A DNA stretch of 64,000 nucleotides from Rubrimonas sp036770645 (lineage in GTDB: Bacteria; Pseudomonadota; Alphaproteobacteria; Rhodobacterales; Rhodobacteraceae). The position numbers and the translations under genes are program-made. Location: assembly GCA_036770645.1 (NCBI GenBank), contig DAIPIU010000002.1, positions 33,906 through 97,905 of the forward strand. The letters run 5' to 3'. A model generated the notes under the pieces. That model made no database searches. It saw only the letters and a list, made by a program, of their open reading frames with translations, and had not been told where the DNA came from. Positions 47,291 to 55,819 of this stretch are shown here, piece by piece (the stretch's first letter is position 1; each line of letters opens with the position of its first letter).

Positions 47291-48807
47291 TCGATCCCCA
47301 GCCCCTGCCTGACCAGCGCCTGCACCGTCTGGGGCGCGGCCTTCCCGCCGGTCTGCTTCATCACCTGCCCGACGAACCAGCCCGCCAGCGTCGGCTTGGC
47401 GCGGGCCTGCTCCGCCTTGTCGGGGTTGGCGGCGATCACCGCGGCCACGGCGGCCTCGATGGCTCCGGTGTCGGTGACCTGCGCCATGCCGCGCTCGCGC
47501 ACGATGGCAGCGGGGTCGCCGCCCTCGGTCCAGAGGATCTCGAACAGATCCTTGGCGATGCGGCCCGAGATGGTGCCGTCGGCGATCAGGTCGGTCAGGC
47601 CGCCGAGCTGGGCCGGCGACAGGCGCGCGCCCAGCGTCTCCGGGGCCAGCCCCTCGCGGTTCAGCCGGGCGAAGCCTTCGTTGACGATCCAGTTCGCCGC
47701 CTGCTTGCCGTCGCGCCCCGCCGCCGCGGACTCGAAGTAATCGGCCGTGCCGCGGTCGGCGGTCAGCACGCCCGCGTCGTATTCGGTGACGCCGTACTGC
47801 GCCACGAAGCGCGCCTTGCGGTCGTCCGGCAGTTCCGGCAGCGCGTCGCGGATGGCGTCGACCCAGCCCTGCTCCAGCTCGAGCGGCAGCAGGTCGGGGT
47901 CGGGGAAATAGCGGTAGTCGTGCGCCTCCTCCTTGCTGCGCATGGGCCGGGTCTCGCCGCGCGCGGGGTCGTAGAGGCGGGTCTCCTGGTCGATGCGGCC
48001 GCCGTCCTCGAGGATGGCGATCTGGCGGCGGGCCTCGTGCTCGACGGCCTGAGCGATGAAGCGCATCGAGTTCATGTTCTTGATCTCGCAGCGCGTGCCC
48101 AGCCGGCCGAAATCGCCGGTGGCGCGGAAGGCGTCGTGGTCGCCGGGCCTGCACACGCTCACGTTCACGTCTGCGCGCAGACTGCCCTCCTGCATGTTGC
48201 CGTCGCAGGTGCCCAGCCAGCGCAGGATCTGGCGCAGCTTGCGGACGTATTCCGCGGCCTCCTCCGGGCTGCGGATGTCGGGGCGGCTGACGATCTCCAT
48301 CAGCGCGACGCCGGTGCGGTTGAGGTCCACGAAGCTGCGGGCCGGGTCCATGTCGTGCACGCTTTTCCCCGCGTCCTGCTCGACATGGATGCGCTCGATG
48401 CGCACGCGGCGGCCCAGCCCGGGCCCGAGGTCGACCAGCACCTCGCCCTCGCCGACCAGCGGGTGGTAGAGCTGGCTGATCTGATAGCCCTGCGGCAGGT
48501 CGGGATAGAAATAGTTCTTGCGGTCGAAGCGGCTGTGCAGGTTGATCGTGGCCTTCAGCCCCAGCCCCGTGCGCACCGCCTGCTCGATGCAGAAGGCGTT
48601 CGGGACCGGCAGCATGCCCGGCATCGCGGCGTCGACCAGGCTGACCTGCGTGTTGGGCTCGGCCCCGAAGGCGGTGGCGGCGCCGGAGAACAGCTTGGAC
48701 TTCGAGGCGATCTGGGCGTGGACCTCCATGCCCACCACCACCTCCCAGTCGCCGGTTGCGCCGTGGAAGGTCTTGGGCGCGGGCTCGGCATAGGCGAGGG
48801 CGGTCAT
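47287..48807 (-). CDS. gatB: Aspartyl/glutamyl-tRNA amidotransferase subunit B
   Basis: This encodes 506 residues from the ATG at 48807, preferred over the ATG at 48834 because GGGAGC precedes it and the length matches the family. Signatures are VVGMEVHAQIASKSKLFSG, FDRKNYFYPDLPQGYQISQ and RCEIKNMNSMRFI, with the C-terminal YqeY-like helical domain (KDLFEILW). In the GatCAB complex it converts Glu-tRNA-Gln or Asp-tRNA-Asn to the amide form, needed by bacteria lacking GlnRS or AsnRS. gatA and gatC are not adjacent. Confidence 0.97.
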   Translation of the reverse strand: MTALAYAEPAPKTFHGATGDWEVVVGMEVHAQIASKSKLFSGAATAFGAEPNTQVSLVDAAMPGMLPVPNAFCIEQAVRTGLGLKATINLHSRFDRKNYFYPDLPQGYQISQLYHPLVGEGEVLVDLGPGLGRRVRIERIHVEQDAGKSVHDMDPARSFVDLNRTGVALMEIVSRPDIRSPEEAAEYVRKLRQILRWLGTCDGNMQEGSLRADVNVSVCRPGDHDAFRATGDFGRLGTRCEIKNMNSMRFIAQAVEHEARRQIAILEDGGRIDQETRLYDPARGETRPMRSKEEAHDYRYFPDPDLLPLELEQGWVDAIRDALPELPDDRKARFVAQYGVTEYDAGVLTADRGTADYFESAAAGRDGKQAANWIVNEGFARLNREGLAPETLGARLSPAQLGGLTDLIADGTISGRIAKDLFEILWTEGGDPAAIVRERGMAQVTDTGAIEAAVAAVIAANPDKAEQARAKPTLAGWFVGQVMKQTGGKAAPQTVQALVRQGLGIE

Positions 48808-49033
48808 GGCGGGGCTCCCGTGCGGCGGCGGCATGTTCTAGGCGCGGGCGCGGGGTCGCGCAACCGACGCGGCGCGCTTGCCCCGACTCGGTTTCGATCG
48901 TTAAGCTTTAAGGCGGCGCACAAGACGCGCGAAGGTCGCCCTCGCCTGCCGCCCGGGCTGCCGTGCCCGCCGCCTTCCCTGCGCCCCGGCCCGGGCATTC
49001 CGCCGGGCTGGCTTGCGGTTTGGGTGGAACGGC

Positions 49034-49240
49034 ATGCCGACTGGCGTCGTGAAGTGGTTCAATGCGACCAAGGGCTACGGATTCATTCAGCCCGACGATG
49101 GGGGTGCCGACGTGTTCGTGCACATCACCGCCGTGCAGCGCGCGGGCCTCGACGGCCTGAACGACGGGCAGAAGGTGTCATTCAATCTCGAGACCCGGCG
49201 CGACGGACGCACGGCGGCGGCCGACATCCAGCTGCTCTGA
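49034..49240 (+). CDS. Cold-shock-domain protein (CspA family)
   Basis: This encodes 68 residues: GVVKWFNATKGYGFIQPDD contains RNP1 and DVFVHITAV contains RNP2. These small beta-barrels bind single-stranded RNA and DNA and melt mRNA secondary structure. The 226 bases upstream, shared with divergent gatB, have no other gene; an AT-richer patch (GTTAAGCTTTAAGG near 48900) may be the promoter or a structured leader. No strong ribosome-binding site precedes the ATG. Confidence 0.93.
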   Translation: MPTGVVKWFNATKGYGFIQPDDGGADVFVHITAVQRAGLDGLNDGQKVSFNLETRRDGRTAAADIQLL

Positions 49241-49287
49241 CGGGCGGGGACCGCGGCGCCCGCCCGCCGGCGCCGCGGTCGGGCGCA

Positions 49288-50040
49288 TCAGTCGGTCGCC
49301 GCCAGCGTCTCGTCCAGGAAGGCGGTGAAGGCGGCCCAGGACTTCATGTCGGCGCGCTCGCGGTAGCGGTCGGAGCCGAAGACGGTGAAGGCATGCGGCG
49401 CGCCGGAATACACCTCGACGTCATAGGTGACCTGCGCGGCCTCGAGTTCGACCGTCAGCTGCGCGACCTCGGCCATGGTCGGGTTCTGGTCGGCGCCGCC
49501 GTGCAGGATCAGCACCGGCGCGGTGCCCGGCGCCCAGGCCTGCCCCTCGGGCGTCGCCACGCCGCCATGGAAGCTCGCCCAGCCCGCCACGCCCTCGCCG
49601 AGGCCCGAGCGCGCGAATTCCAGCGTCGCGGCCCCGCCGAAGCAATAGCCCATGACCACCGCATCCTGCGCCGCGCCCTGCGCCCGCGCGGCCTCCAGCC
49701 CGGCGACGAGACGCGCGCGCATGGCCTCGCGGTCGGCATAGAGCGCGCCGGTGGCGGCCCGCCGCGCGTCCATCGTGTCGGGCCGCACGCCCGCGCCGAA
49801 CAGGTCGAGCGCGAAGGCGTCGTAGCCGAGCTCGGACAGCATGGCCGCGCGCGTCTGCTCGTATTCGGTGAGGCCGTCCCAGTCGTGCACGATCACGACG
49901 AGGCCCTTCGAGGGGCCGGAGGCCGGGACGAACCAGCCCTCGAAGGCCTGTCCGTCCGCTTCGTAGGACACGGGCGCGGCGAAGGCGGGGGCGGCGAAGG
50001 CGGCGAGGCCGGTCAGGGCGGCGGCGGCTGCAAGGCGCAT
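49288..50040 (-). CDS. Exported dienelactone-hydrolase-family protein
   Basis: This encodes 250 residues with a signal peptide (MRLAAAAALTGLAAFAAPAFA). The mature part is an alpha/beta hydrolase with VVIVHDWDGLTEY, the nucleophile motif VMGYCFGG (cysteine, as in dienelactone hydrolase), an acid near LHGGADQNP and SGAPHAFTVFG with the catalytic histidine. A periplasmic carboxylic-ester hydrolase is likely; the substrate is unknown. It lies downstream of sdhB, 89 bases away on the same strand. Confidence 0.88.
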   Translation of the reverse strand: MRLAAAAALTGLAAFAAPAFAAPVSYEADGQAFEGWFVPASGPSKGLVVIVHDWDGLTEYEQTRAAMLSELGYDAFALDLFGAGVRPDTMDARRAATGALYADREAMRARLVAGLEAARAQGAAQDAVVMGYCFGGAATLEFARSGLGEGVAGWASFHGGVATPEGQAWAPGTAPVLILHGGADQNPTMAEVAQLTVELEAAQVTYDVEVYSGAPHAFTVFGSDRYRERADMKSWAAFTAFLDETLAATD

Positions 50041-50129
50041 GGGCTTGGTCTCTCCCTCGGGTTTCTCCCGCCCGCGAGGTAGGGCGCGGGCCGGGGGCGC
50101 CCAGCCCGGCCCGCGGCCGGCGCGGCGCG

Positions 50130-50909
50130 TCAGACGCGCCGCTCGACCATCAGCTGCTTGATCTGGGCGATGGCCTTGGCCGGGTTCAGGCCCTTGGGGC
50201 AGGTCTTGGTGCAGTTCATGATGGTGTGGCAGCGGTAGAGCTTGAAGGGATCCTCCAGCGCGTCGAGTCGCTCGCCGGTGGCCTCGTCGCGCGAGTCGAT
50301 GATCCAGCGATAGGCGTGCAGCAGCGCCGCCGGGCCCAGGTAGCGGTCGCCGTTCCACCAGTAGCTGGGGCAGGAGGTCGAGCAGCAGGCGCACATCACG
50401 CACTCGTAAAGGCCGTCGAGCTTCTTGCGGTCCTCGATCGACTGCCGCCACTCGGTCCCGGGGATGGCGGTCTTGGTCTCCAGCCAGGGCTGGATGCTGG
50501 CGTGCTGGGCGTAGAAATGGGTGAGGTCCGGCACCAGATCCTTGATGACCGGCATGTGGGGCAGGGGGTAGATCTTGATCTCGCCCTTGATCTCGTCGAT
50601 CCCCTTGGTGCAGGCGAGCGTATTCAGCCCGTCGATGTTCATGGCGCAGCTGCCGCAGATCCCCTCGCGGCAGCTGCGGCGGAAGGTCAGCGTCGGGTCG
50701 ATCTCGTTCTTGATCTTGATGATCGCATCCAGGACCATCGGCCCGCAGCGCCCGACATCGACGAAATAGGTGTCGACGCGCGGGTTCTGCCCGTCCTCGG
50801 GGTTCCAGCGATAGATGCGGAAGGTCCGCATCTCCTTCGCATCGGCGGGCTTGGGCCAGGTCTTGCCGACCGTGATCCGCGAGTTCTGGGGCAGGGTGAA
50901 TTCGACCAT
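50130..50909 (-). CDS. sdhB: Succinate dehydrogenase iron-sulfur subunit
   Basis: This encodes 259 residues. The 2Fe-2S ligands are in CREGICGSCAMN with a following NTLAC; the 4Fe-4S ligands are in CVMCACCSTSCPSYWW; the 3Fe-4S set is CHTIMNCTKTCPKG. SdhB carries electrons from FAD on SdhA to ubiquinone at the membrane anchor. Unusually, a methyltransferase gene and a 49-residue ORF separate it from sdhA. Its start is 4 bases after the methyltransferase stop. Confidence 0.98.
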   Translation of the reverse strand: MVEFTLPQNSRITVGKTWPKPADAKEMRTFRIYRWNPEDGQNPRVDTYFVDVGRCGPMVLDAIIKIKNEIDPTLTFRRSCREGICGSCAMNIDGLNTLACTKGIDEIKGEIKIYPLPHMPVIKDLVPDLTHFYAQHASIQPWLETKTAIPGTEWRQSIEDRKKLDGLYECVMCACCSTSCPSYWWNGDRYLGPAALLHAYRWIIDSRDEATGERLDALEDPFKLYRCHTIMNCTKTCPKGLNPAKAIAQIKQLMVERRV

Positions 50910-50913
50910 GGGG

Positions 50914-51750
50914 TCATCCTCCGGTGGGCGAGGGGGCGGCGGCCCGGCGCGCCTGCACGAAGCGCCAGCTGCTCTCGATCTCGAAATTCGCGAAATAGCG
51001 CGCGACGCCATGCGCGCGCAGCGTCACGCCGTCCCAGCGCGCGCGGATCGCGGGCGCGGCGGCGGCGATGCGCCCGTCATCCGGCGCGAGGTTCTCGATG
51101 ACCGCGAGGCCGGTCGGCCAGGCGTCCAGCACGCTCACGCGCAGGTCCGGGCGCGTCTCGACCAGCGCGGCGAGGGCCTTCCAGACATCGCCGGTCCAGG
51201 CGCGCGTGGCGCTCTCGTCCCAGTCGCGGTCGGCCATGGCATGCGTGGTGGGCGCGCAGTCATGCAGCAGGATGCGCCCGCCCGGCGCCATCAGCGGCTC
51301 GGCGGCGGCGAAATCGGCGAGCAGCGCCTCGTAATGGTGAAGCCCGTCGAGGAAGGCGAGGTCGGGGCGGATGCCCGCCGCCCGCAGGAAGCCGGTCGCG
51401 AAGAACTCGTCGCTCGTGGACTGGAAGAAATGCGCCCGGCGCGCGCCCGGGACCGGCCAGCCCTCGAATCGGAACTGCGGATCGACCGCCACCACGTCGC
51501 AGGTCGCGCGGGCGAGGCTGTGGCCCTTGAACGCCCCGATCTCGAGATACCAGCGCGGCGCGAACAGCGCGTGCAGCGCCCCCAGCACGTCGAGGTAGTG
51601 CGGCCCGTCGATGACCGGCCAGCCCTCGGGGGATGCGGCGGGGGCCGGTCCCGCGCCCGCGCGCCAGCCGATGGGCGTGAGGGCGCCGATGGCCTTGCGC
51701 TTCTCTCCCGCAGGGCGTGCGCGGGCGCCGCCGAACACGGCTTTCAGCAT
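50914..51750 (-). CDS. Class I SAM-dependent methyltransferase inserted in the sdh operon
   Basis: This encodes 278 residues from the ATG at 51750. The SAM-binding part reads YLEIGAFKGHSLARAT, VVAVDPQF and DLAFLDGLHHYEALLADF, which is a Methyltransf_24-like pattern found in cell-surface and sugar methyltransferases. The ILLHDCAPTTHAM stretch supports the same group. It lies between sdhA and sdhB, four bases before the latter, so it is transcribed with succinate dehydrogenase. Its substrate is unknown and a direct role in SDH is not established. Confidence 0.82.
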   Translation of the reverse strand: MLKAVFGGARARPAGEKRKAIGALTPIGWRAGAGPAPAASPEGWPVIDGPHYLDVLGALHALFAPRWYLEIGAFKGHSLARATCDVVAVDPQFRFEGWPVPGARRAHFFQSTSDEFFATGFLRAAGIRPDLAFLDGLHHYEALLADFAAAEPLMAPGGRILLHDCAPTTHAMADRDWDESATRAWTGDVWKALAALVETRPDLRVSVLDAWPTGLAVIENLAPDDGRIAAAAPAIRARWDGVTLRAHGVARYFANFEIESSWRFVQARRAAAPSPTGG

Positions 51751-51799
51751 CGCCCGAACCCTTCGGGCGACGCGGTCTCTGGGCGGGGCGACTCGGATC

Positions 51800-51949
51800 T
51801 CACCCCTCCCTGCCCTCGGCTTCGTCGCCAGTCGCGGCATCGTCCGACCGTGCCCCGAGCCTGTCGACCTTCTGGTGCAGCGCGGCCACCTCCTGCCGCA
51901 GGGCGCGGAGGTGTTCGAGGATCTGCAGTTCGGCGTCCTCGCGGCTCAT
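51800..51949 (-). CDS. 49-residue coiled-coil protein between sdhA and the methyltransferase
   Basis: The reading frame starts at the ATG at 51949, directly after the sdhA stop (51951-51953), and runs to a TGA at 51800-51802. It gives MSREDAELQILEHLRALRQ, then a coiled-coil with leucines at heptad spacing (EVAALHQKVDRLG), and an acidic tail. The heptad pattern and the tight spacing favour a real gene over chance. Function is unknown; a small scaffold or regulator of the complex is possible. Confidence 0.6.
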   Translation of the reverse strand: MSREDAELQILEHLRALRQEVAALHQKVDRLGARSDDAATGDEAEGREG

Positions 51950-51950
51950 G

Positions 51951-53747
51951 TCAGTAGACGCGCGCCTTGGGCGCGATCTTGCCCAGCTCGATGCCGTTCG
52001 ACAGCGGCTCGAGATGCACGGGGCGGTAGCCCAGCGTCACGCTGCCGGTCTCGGACACCCAGGCGAGCGAGTGCTTGCGCCATTCGCTGTCGTCGCGGGC
52101 CTTGAAGTCCTCGCGCGCATGGGCGCCGCGGCTTTCCTGCCGGGCCTCGGCGCAGACCACGGTGGTGATGGCGTTGGCCATCAGGTTCTCGAACTCCAGC
52201 GTCTCCATCAGGTCGCTGTTCCAGATCAGCGAGCGGTCGGTCACGCGGATGTCCGCGGCCTCCTGCCAGATCGCCGCCATGCGCTGGCAGCCGGACTGGA
52301 GCGACTCGGCCGTGCGGAACACCGCCGCGTCCTCCTGCATGGCGCGCTGCATCTTGTCGCGCAGGCTGGAGGTCGGCGTGCCGCCATCGGCGTGGCGGAT
52401 GCGGTCGAAGCGGTCCATGGCCTTGTCGACCGAAGCCTTGGGCAGGTCGGGGGCCTCGGTGCCGCGCTCGACCACCTGCCCGGCGCGGATGGCGGCGGCG
52501 CGGCCGAACACCACGAGGTCGATCAGGCTGTTCGAGCCCAGCCGGTTGGCCCCGTGCACGCTGGCGCAGCCGGCCTCGCCCACCGCCATCAGGCCGGGCA
52601 CGATGCGGTCGGGGTCGTCCACGGTGGGGGCCAGCACCTCGCCCCAGTAGTTCGTGGGGATGCCGCCCATGTTGTAGTGCACGGTCGGCAGCACCGGGAT
52701 CGGCTGCTTGGTGACATCGACGCCGGCGAAGATGCGCGCGCTCTCGCTGATGCCCGGCAGGCGCTCGTGCAGCACTTCGGGCGGCAGGTGGTTGAGGTGC
52801 AGGTGGATGTGGTCCTTGCGCTCGCCCACGCCGCGGCCTTCGCGGATCTCCATGGTCATGCAGCGAGATACCACGTCGCGCGAGGCGAGGTCCTTGTAGG
52901 TCGGGGCGTAGCGCTCCATGAAGCGCTCGCCCTCGCTGTTGGTCAGATAGCCGCCCTCGCCGCGCGCGCCCTCGGTGATCAGGCAGCCGGCGCCGTAGAT
53001 GCCGGTCGGGTGGAACTGCACGAACTCCATGTCCTGCAGCGGCAGCCCGGCGCGCGCGGCCATGCCGCCGCCGTCGCCCGTGCAGGTGTGCGCCGAGGTC
53101 GCCGAGAAATAGGCGCGGCCGTAGCCGCCCGTGGCCAGGCACACGGTCTTGGCGCGGAAGCGATGGATCTTGCCGGTCTCGAGCTCCCAGGTCACGACGC
53201 CGACGCAGCGCCCGTCCTCGCTCATCAGCAGGTCGGTCGCGAAATGCTCGATGAAGAACTCCGCGCCCTGCTTGAGGCTCTGGCCGTACAGCGTGTGCAG
53301 GATGGCGTGGCCGGTGCGGTCGGCGGCGGCGCAGGTGCGCTGGACCGGCGGGCCCTCGCCGTATTCGGTGGTGTGGCCGCCGAAGGGGCGCTGATAAATC
53401 TTGCCATCCTCGGTGCGCGAGAACGGCACGCCGTAATGTTCGAGTTCGTAGACCGCCTTGGGCGCCTCGCGCGCGAGGTATTCCATCGCGTCGGTGTCGC
53501 CCAGCCAGTCCGACCCCTTCACGGTGTCGTACATGTGCCACTGCCAGCAATCCGGCCCCATGTTGCCGAGCGACGCCGCGATGCCGCCCTGCGCGGCCAC
53601 TGTGTGGCTGCGCGTCGGGAACACCTTGGTCACGCAGGCGGTGCGCAGCCCCTGCTCGGCCATGCCGAGCGTGGCGCGCAGGCCCGCGCCTCCCGCCCCC
53701 ACCACCACGACGTCATAGGCGTGATCGACGTATTCGTAACCAGCCAT
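51951..53747 (-). CDS. sdhA: Succinate dehydrogenase flavoprotein subunit
   Basis: This encodes 598 residues. The FAD dinucleotide site is VVVVGAGGAGLRATLGMAEQ, the covalent-flavin histidine is in RSHTVAAQGGIAASLGN, and the active-site stretch GEAGCASVHGANRLGSNSL is intact. This is the catalytic subunit oxidising succinate to fumarate. The order sdhC-sdhD-sdhA is standard. The end ELGKIAPKARVY is typical for alphaproteobacteria. Confidence 0.98.
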   Translation of the reverse strand: MAGYEYVDHAYDVVVVGAGGAGLRATLGMAEQGLRTACVTKVFPTRSHTVAAQGGIAASLGNMGPDCWQWHMYDTVKGSDWLGDTDAMEYLAREAPKAVYELEHYGVPFSRTEDGKIYQRPFGGHTTEYGEGPPVQRTCAAADRTGHAILHTLYGQSLKQGAEFFIEHFATDLLMSEDGRCVGVVTWELETGKIHRFRAKTVCLATGGYGRAYFSATSAHTCTGDGGGMAARAGLPLQDMEFVQFHPTGIYGAGCLITEGARGEGGYLTNSEGERFMERYAPTYKDLASRDVVSRCMTMEIREGRGVGERKDHIHLHLNHLPPEVLHERLPGISESARIFAGVDVTKQPIPVLPTVHYNMGGIPTNYWGEVLAPTVDDPDRIVPGLMAVGEAGCASVHGANRLGSNSLIDLVVFGRAAAIRAGQVVERGTEAPDLPKASVDKAMDRFDRIRHADGGTPTSSLRDKMQRAMQEDAAVFRTAESLQSGCQRMAAIWQEAADIRVTDRSLIWNSDLMETLEFENLMANAITTVVCAEARQESRGAHAREDFKARDDSEWRKHSLAWVSETGSVTLGYRPVHLEPLSNGIELGKIAPKARVY

Positions 53748-53766
53748 CTGGATTGCGTCCCCGTCC

Positions 53767-54147
53767 TCAGCCGCCGAAGGCGATCTTGGCCACGCCGAAC
53801 ACCCCGGCGAGGCCCATCACGGCGCAGAACCCCGTGTTGGCAAGCAGCGCGCCCGTGCGCCACGCCTTGCCGTGCACATAGTCCTCGATGACCACCTGCA
53901 GCCCGTACTGCAGGTGCCGGAACCCGACCGCGAGGAACAGGATCATCACGATCGCGTTCCAGGGGTCGGCATAGGTCGCGAGCACCGCCTCGTGGCCGGC
54001 ACCGATGGCGCGGCCGAGCGGCAGGATCGCCAGCACGGTCAGCGGGACCATGGCGATGGCGGACAGGCGCTGGCTCCACCAGTGCTCGACGCCGTCCTTG
54101 GCGGAGCCGAGGCCCAGCACGCGACCCATCGGGGTCTTGTAGCTCAT
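53767..54147 (-). CDS. sdhD: Succinate dehydrogenase membrane anchor subunit
   Basis: This encodes 126 residues with three membrane helices. YKTPMGRVLGLGSAKDGVEH and WWSQRLSAIAMVPLTVL open the protein, and GFRHLQYGLQVVIEDYVHG contains the haem-ligand-type histidine. It anchors SdhAB and contributes to the ubiquinone site. It begins 15 bases after sdhC and ends 19 bases before sdhA. Confidence 0.95.
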   Translation of the reverse strand: MSYKTPMGRVLGLGSAKDGVEHWWSQRLSAIAMVPLTVLAILPLGRAIGAGHEAVLATYADPWNAIVMILFLAVGFRHLQYGLQVVIEDYVHGKAWRTGALLANTGFCAVMGLAGVFGVAKIAFGG

Positions 54148-54162
54148 GGCGCGCGTCCCCCT

Positions 54163-54546
54163 TCAGACCGCGACGACGGTCAGCACGGTCAGCGCCGCGG
54201 CGGCGACGACGACCAGCTTGCCGGTCCGCTCGGCGTCCCTGAGTTCGAGGCCGTAGCCCGCATCCCAGGCGAGGTGCCGCACGCCGTTGGCCGCATGATA
54301 CCAGAGCGCGAAGGCGGACCCGAGCAGCACGAGGTTGCCGATCCACGAGGTCATCAGACCGTCCACCGCGGCGAAATAGTCGGGCGAGGTGGCGGCCGCG
54401 AGCAGCCACCACGCCACCAGGAACGCCCCGAGCGCGAGGCCCACCCCGGTGATGCGGTGCGTGATCGACAGCACCATGGTCCATTCCGGCTTGTAGACCG
54501 AAAGATGCGGCGAGAGGGGGCGGTTGCCCCGGTTCACGTCAGCCAT
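54163..54546 (-). CDS. sdhC: Succinate dehydrogenase cytochrome b556 subunit
   Basis: This encodes 127 residues from the ATG at 54546. The signature RPLSPHLSVYKPEWTMVLSI, then THRITGVGLALG and YHAANGVRHLAWDAGYG with the haem-ligand histidine, identify SdhC. Three membrane helices are apparent. It is the first gene of the operon; about 190 bases upstream have no gene and should hold the promoter. Confidence 0.97.
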   Translation of the reverse strand: MADVNRGNRPLSPHLSVYKPEWTMVLSITHRITGVGLALGAFLVAWWLLAAATSPDYFAAVDGLMTSWIGNLVLLGSAFALWYHAANGVRHLAWDAGYGLELRDAERTGKLVVVAAAALTVLTVVAV

Positions 54547-54738
54547 CGTCACCCCCGTGGAGCCGGGGCTGCGCCCGCATGCTCCGGCTCGTTCTTGCTG
54601 CTGTGCACCGTAAGCGACCCCTGCGTGGCGCCACAACCGGACCGGCGGCGCCATGGCGTCGCGGCGTCATGCGAAATGGGGCGGGGGCGTGCCGCGACGG
54701 TGGGGCGCGGCGTCGCAGGGGGGCGCCGCAGGGGCCCC

Positions 54739-55416
54739 TCAGGCCGGGCGCGGGGCGAGGCGGCCCGTGGCGGCCCAGGACAGCGCGTCCTCCAGCTGGT
54801 CCTCGCCCCAGAACGGTTCGGCGGTCCCGGCCGCCGGACCCGCGGCGTGGAAGAAGGGCGCGCCGAACACGCCCGCCGCAATCGCGGCCTCGGTGTTGGC
54901 GCGCAGGCGGTCGGCCATGGCGGGCGCGGCGGCGGCGAGCGCGTCCGGGTCCAGGCCGGCCTCGCGCGCGCAGCCGGCCAGCACCGCCGGATCGGCGATG
55001 TCGCGGCCGCGCCCGTGCAGCGCCAGCGACACGGCGCGGCAGAAGGCGGGGCCCGCCGGCGTCTCGAGCGCCGCCAGCGCCTGGCGCGCCGCCGCGACGC
55101 TGTGGGCGGGGAAGGGGCCGGCGCGGTCGAGCGGCAGGCCGAGGGCGGCGGCGCGGCGGGCGAGGTCGCGCCACATGAACGCGCCCTTGGCGGGGTAGAT
55201 CAGGAAGGGCGAGGTCTGCCAGCCCTGCCCGCGGAACACCGGCCCCAGCAGGAAAGGCCGCCAGTCGAGCGCCACGCCATGCGCGGCGGCCCGCGCCTCG
55301 GCGCGCTGGATCGCGAGATAGGCGTAGGTCGAGGCGAACTCGATCCAGAAGGTCAGGCGCGGGGCCCCGGGGGCGGCGCCCGCGGCGGCGTCGGGGCGGG
55401 GCTGCGGGTCCGGCAT
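54739..55416 (-). CDS. DsbA-family protein, 2-hydroxychromene-2-carboxylate isomerase-like
   Basis: This encodes 225 residues from the ATG at 55416. It carries the thioredoxin/DsbA-fold pattern of HCCA isomerase and kappa-GST: FWIEFASTYAYLAIQRAEA at the start (serine/threonine in place of the CxxC), FLLGPVFRGQGWQ, and a late GVFGAPFFHAAG with cis-proline. These enzymes use glutathione as cofactor. No naphthalene pathway is nearby, so the substrate is unknown. It lies between sdhC and the photosynthesis cluster. Confidence 0.82.
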   Translation of the reverse strand: MPDPQPRPDAAAGAAPGAPRLTFWIEFASTYAYLAIQRAEARAAAHGVALDWRPFLLGPVFRGQGWQTSPFLIYPAKGAFMWRDLARRAAALGLPLDRAGPFPAHSVAAARQALAALETPAGPAFCRAVSLALHGRGRDIADPAVLAGCAREAGLDPDALAAAAPAMADRLRANTEAAIAAGVFGAPFFHAAGPAAGTAEPFWGEDQLEDALSWAATGRLAPRPA

Positions 55417-55763
55417 GGTCGCGGGTCCTTCGGGTGCGGGGCGGGCAGGGGGCATGTCGCCCAGGGGGGATGTCGCGCAGGGCGCATCGCGCTGGGGGGC
55501 GGCGGGTCATGGGATTGTCCGCGCGCGGCCGGCGCGCAGGGCCGCGGCATGCGCAGCGGCGGAACCGCCGGGGCGGGGGTCGGCGGGCCCGTCCTCCGGT
55601 CGCGGCGCGCGATGCGCCGCCCCCTGTGCGCCCCGGCCGGATCGCGCCCCTCGGCGGGCGCCGCCCCGGCCGGGTCGTGTCTGGCGCGCCGGCCCGGCGT
55701 TGCGGGCGCGCGGCGCGTCCGGGCCTTGCGCGCGCCGGCCGCGTCGCGCCCCCGAAACGCCGA
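55417..55763. other. Non-coding region at the edge of the photosynthesis cluster
   Basis: About 350 bases lie between the isomerase start and the terminator-like hairpin after pufC. Open frames exist on both strands but none has a plausible ribosome-binding site or recognisable domain. Imperfect GGGGGCATGTCGCCCAG-like stretches near 55450-55490 repeat GCATGTCGC/GGATGTCGC/GGCGCATCGC motifs, probably chance in GC-rich DNA. It should hold the promoter of the isomerase gene. Confidence 0.45.
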
Positions 55764-55793
55764 GGGGCGGCGGGACCCTCGCCCCGCCGCCCC
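55764..55793 (-). terminator. Probable terminator of the bch-puf operon
   Basis: GGGGCGGCGGG at 55764-55774 pairs perfectly with CCCGCCGCCCC at 55783-55793 around an 8-base loop, 26 bases past the pufC stop. This is an 11-bp GC stem. On the minus strand a short T-containing stretch (TCGGCGTTTC) follows, not a full T-run. The position makes it the best candidate for ending, or protecting the 3' end of, the puf message. Confidence 0.7.
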
Positions 55794-55819
55794 CCCGAGC
55801 CGTCGCCGCGCCGCCGGCG

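Noticed and set aside
55417..55819. Small genes between the isomerase gene and pufC
   Set aside because: Open frames exist on both strands but none has a ribosome-binding site or plausible protein composition.
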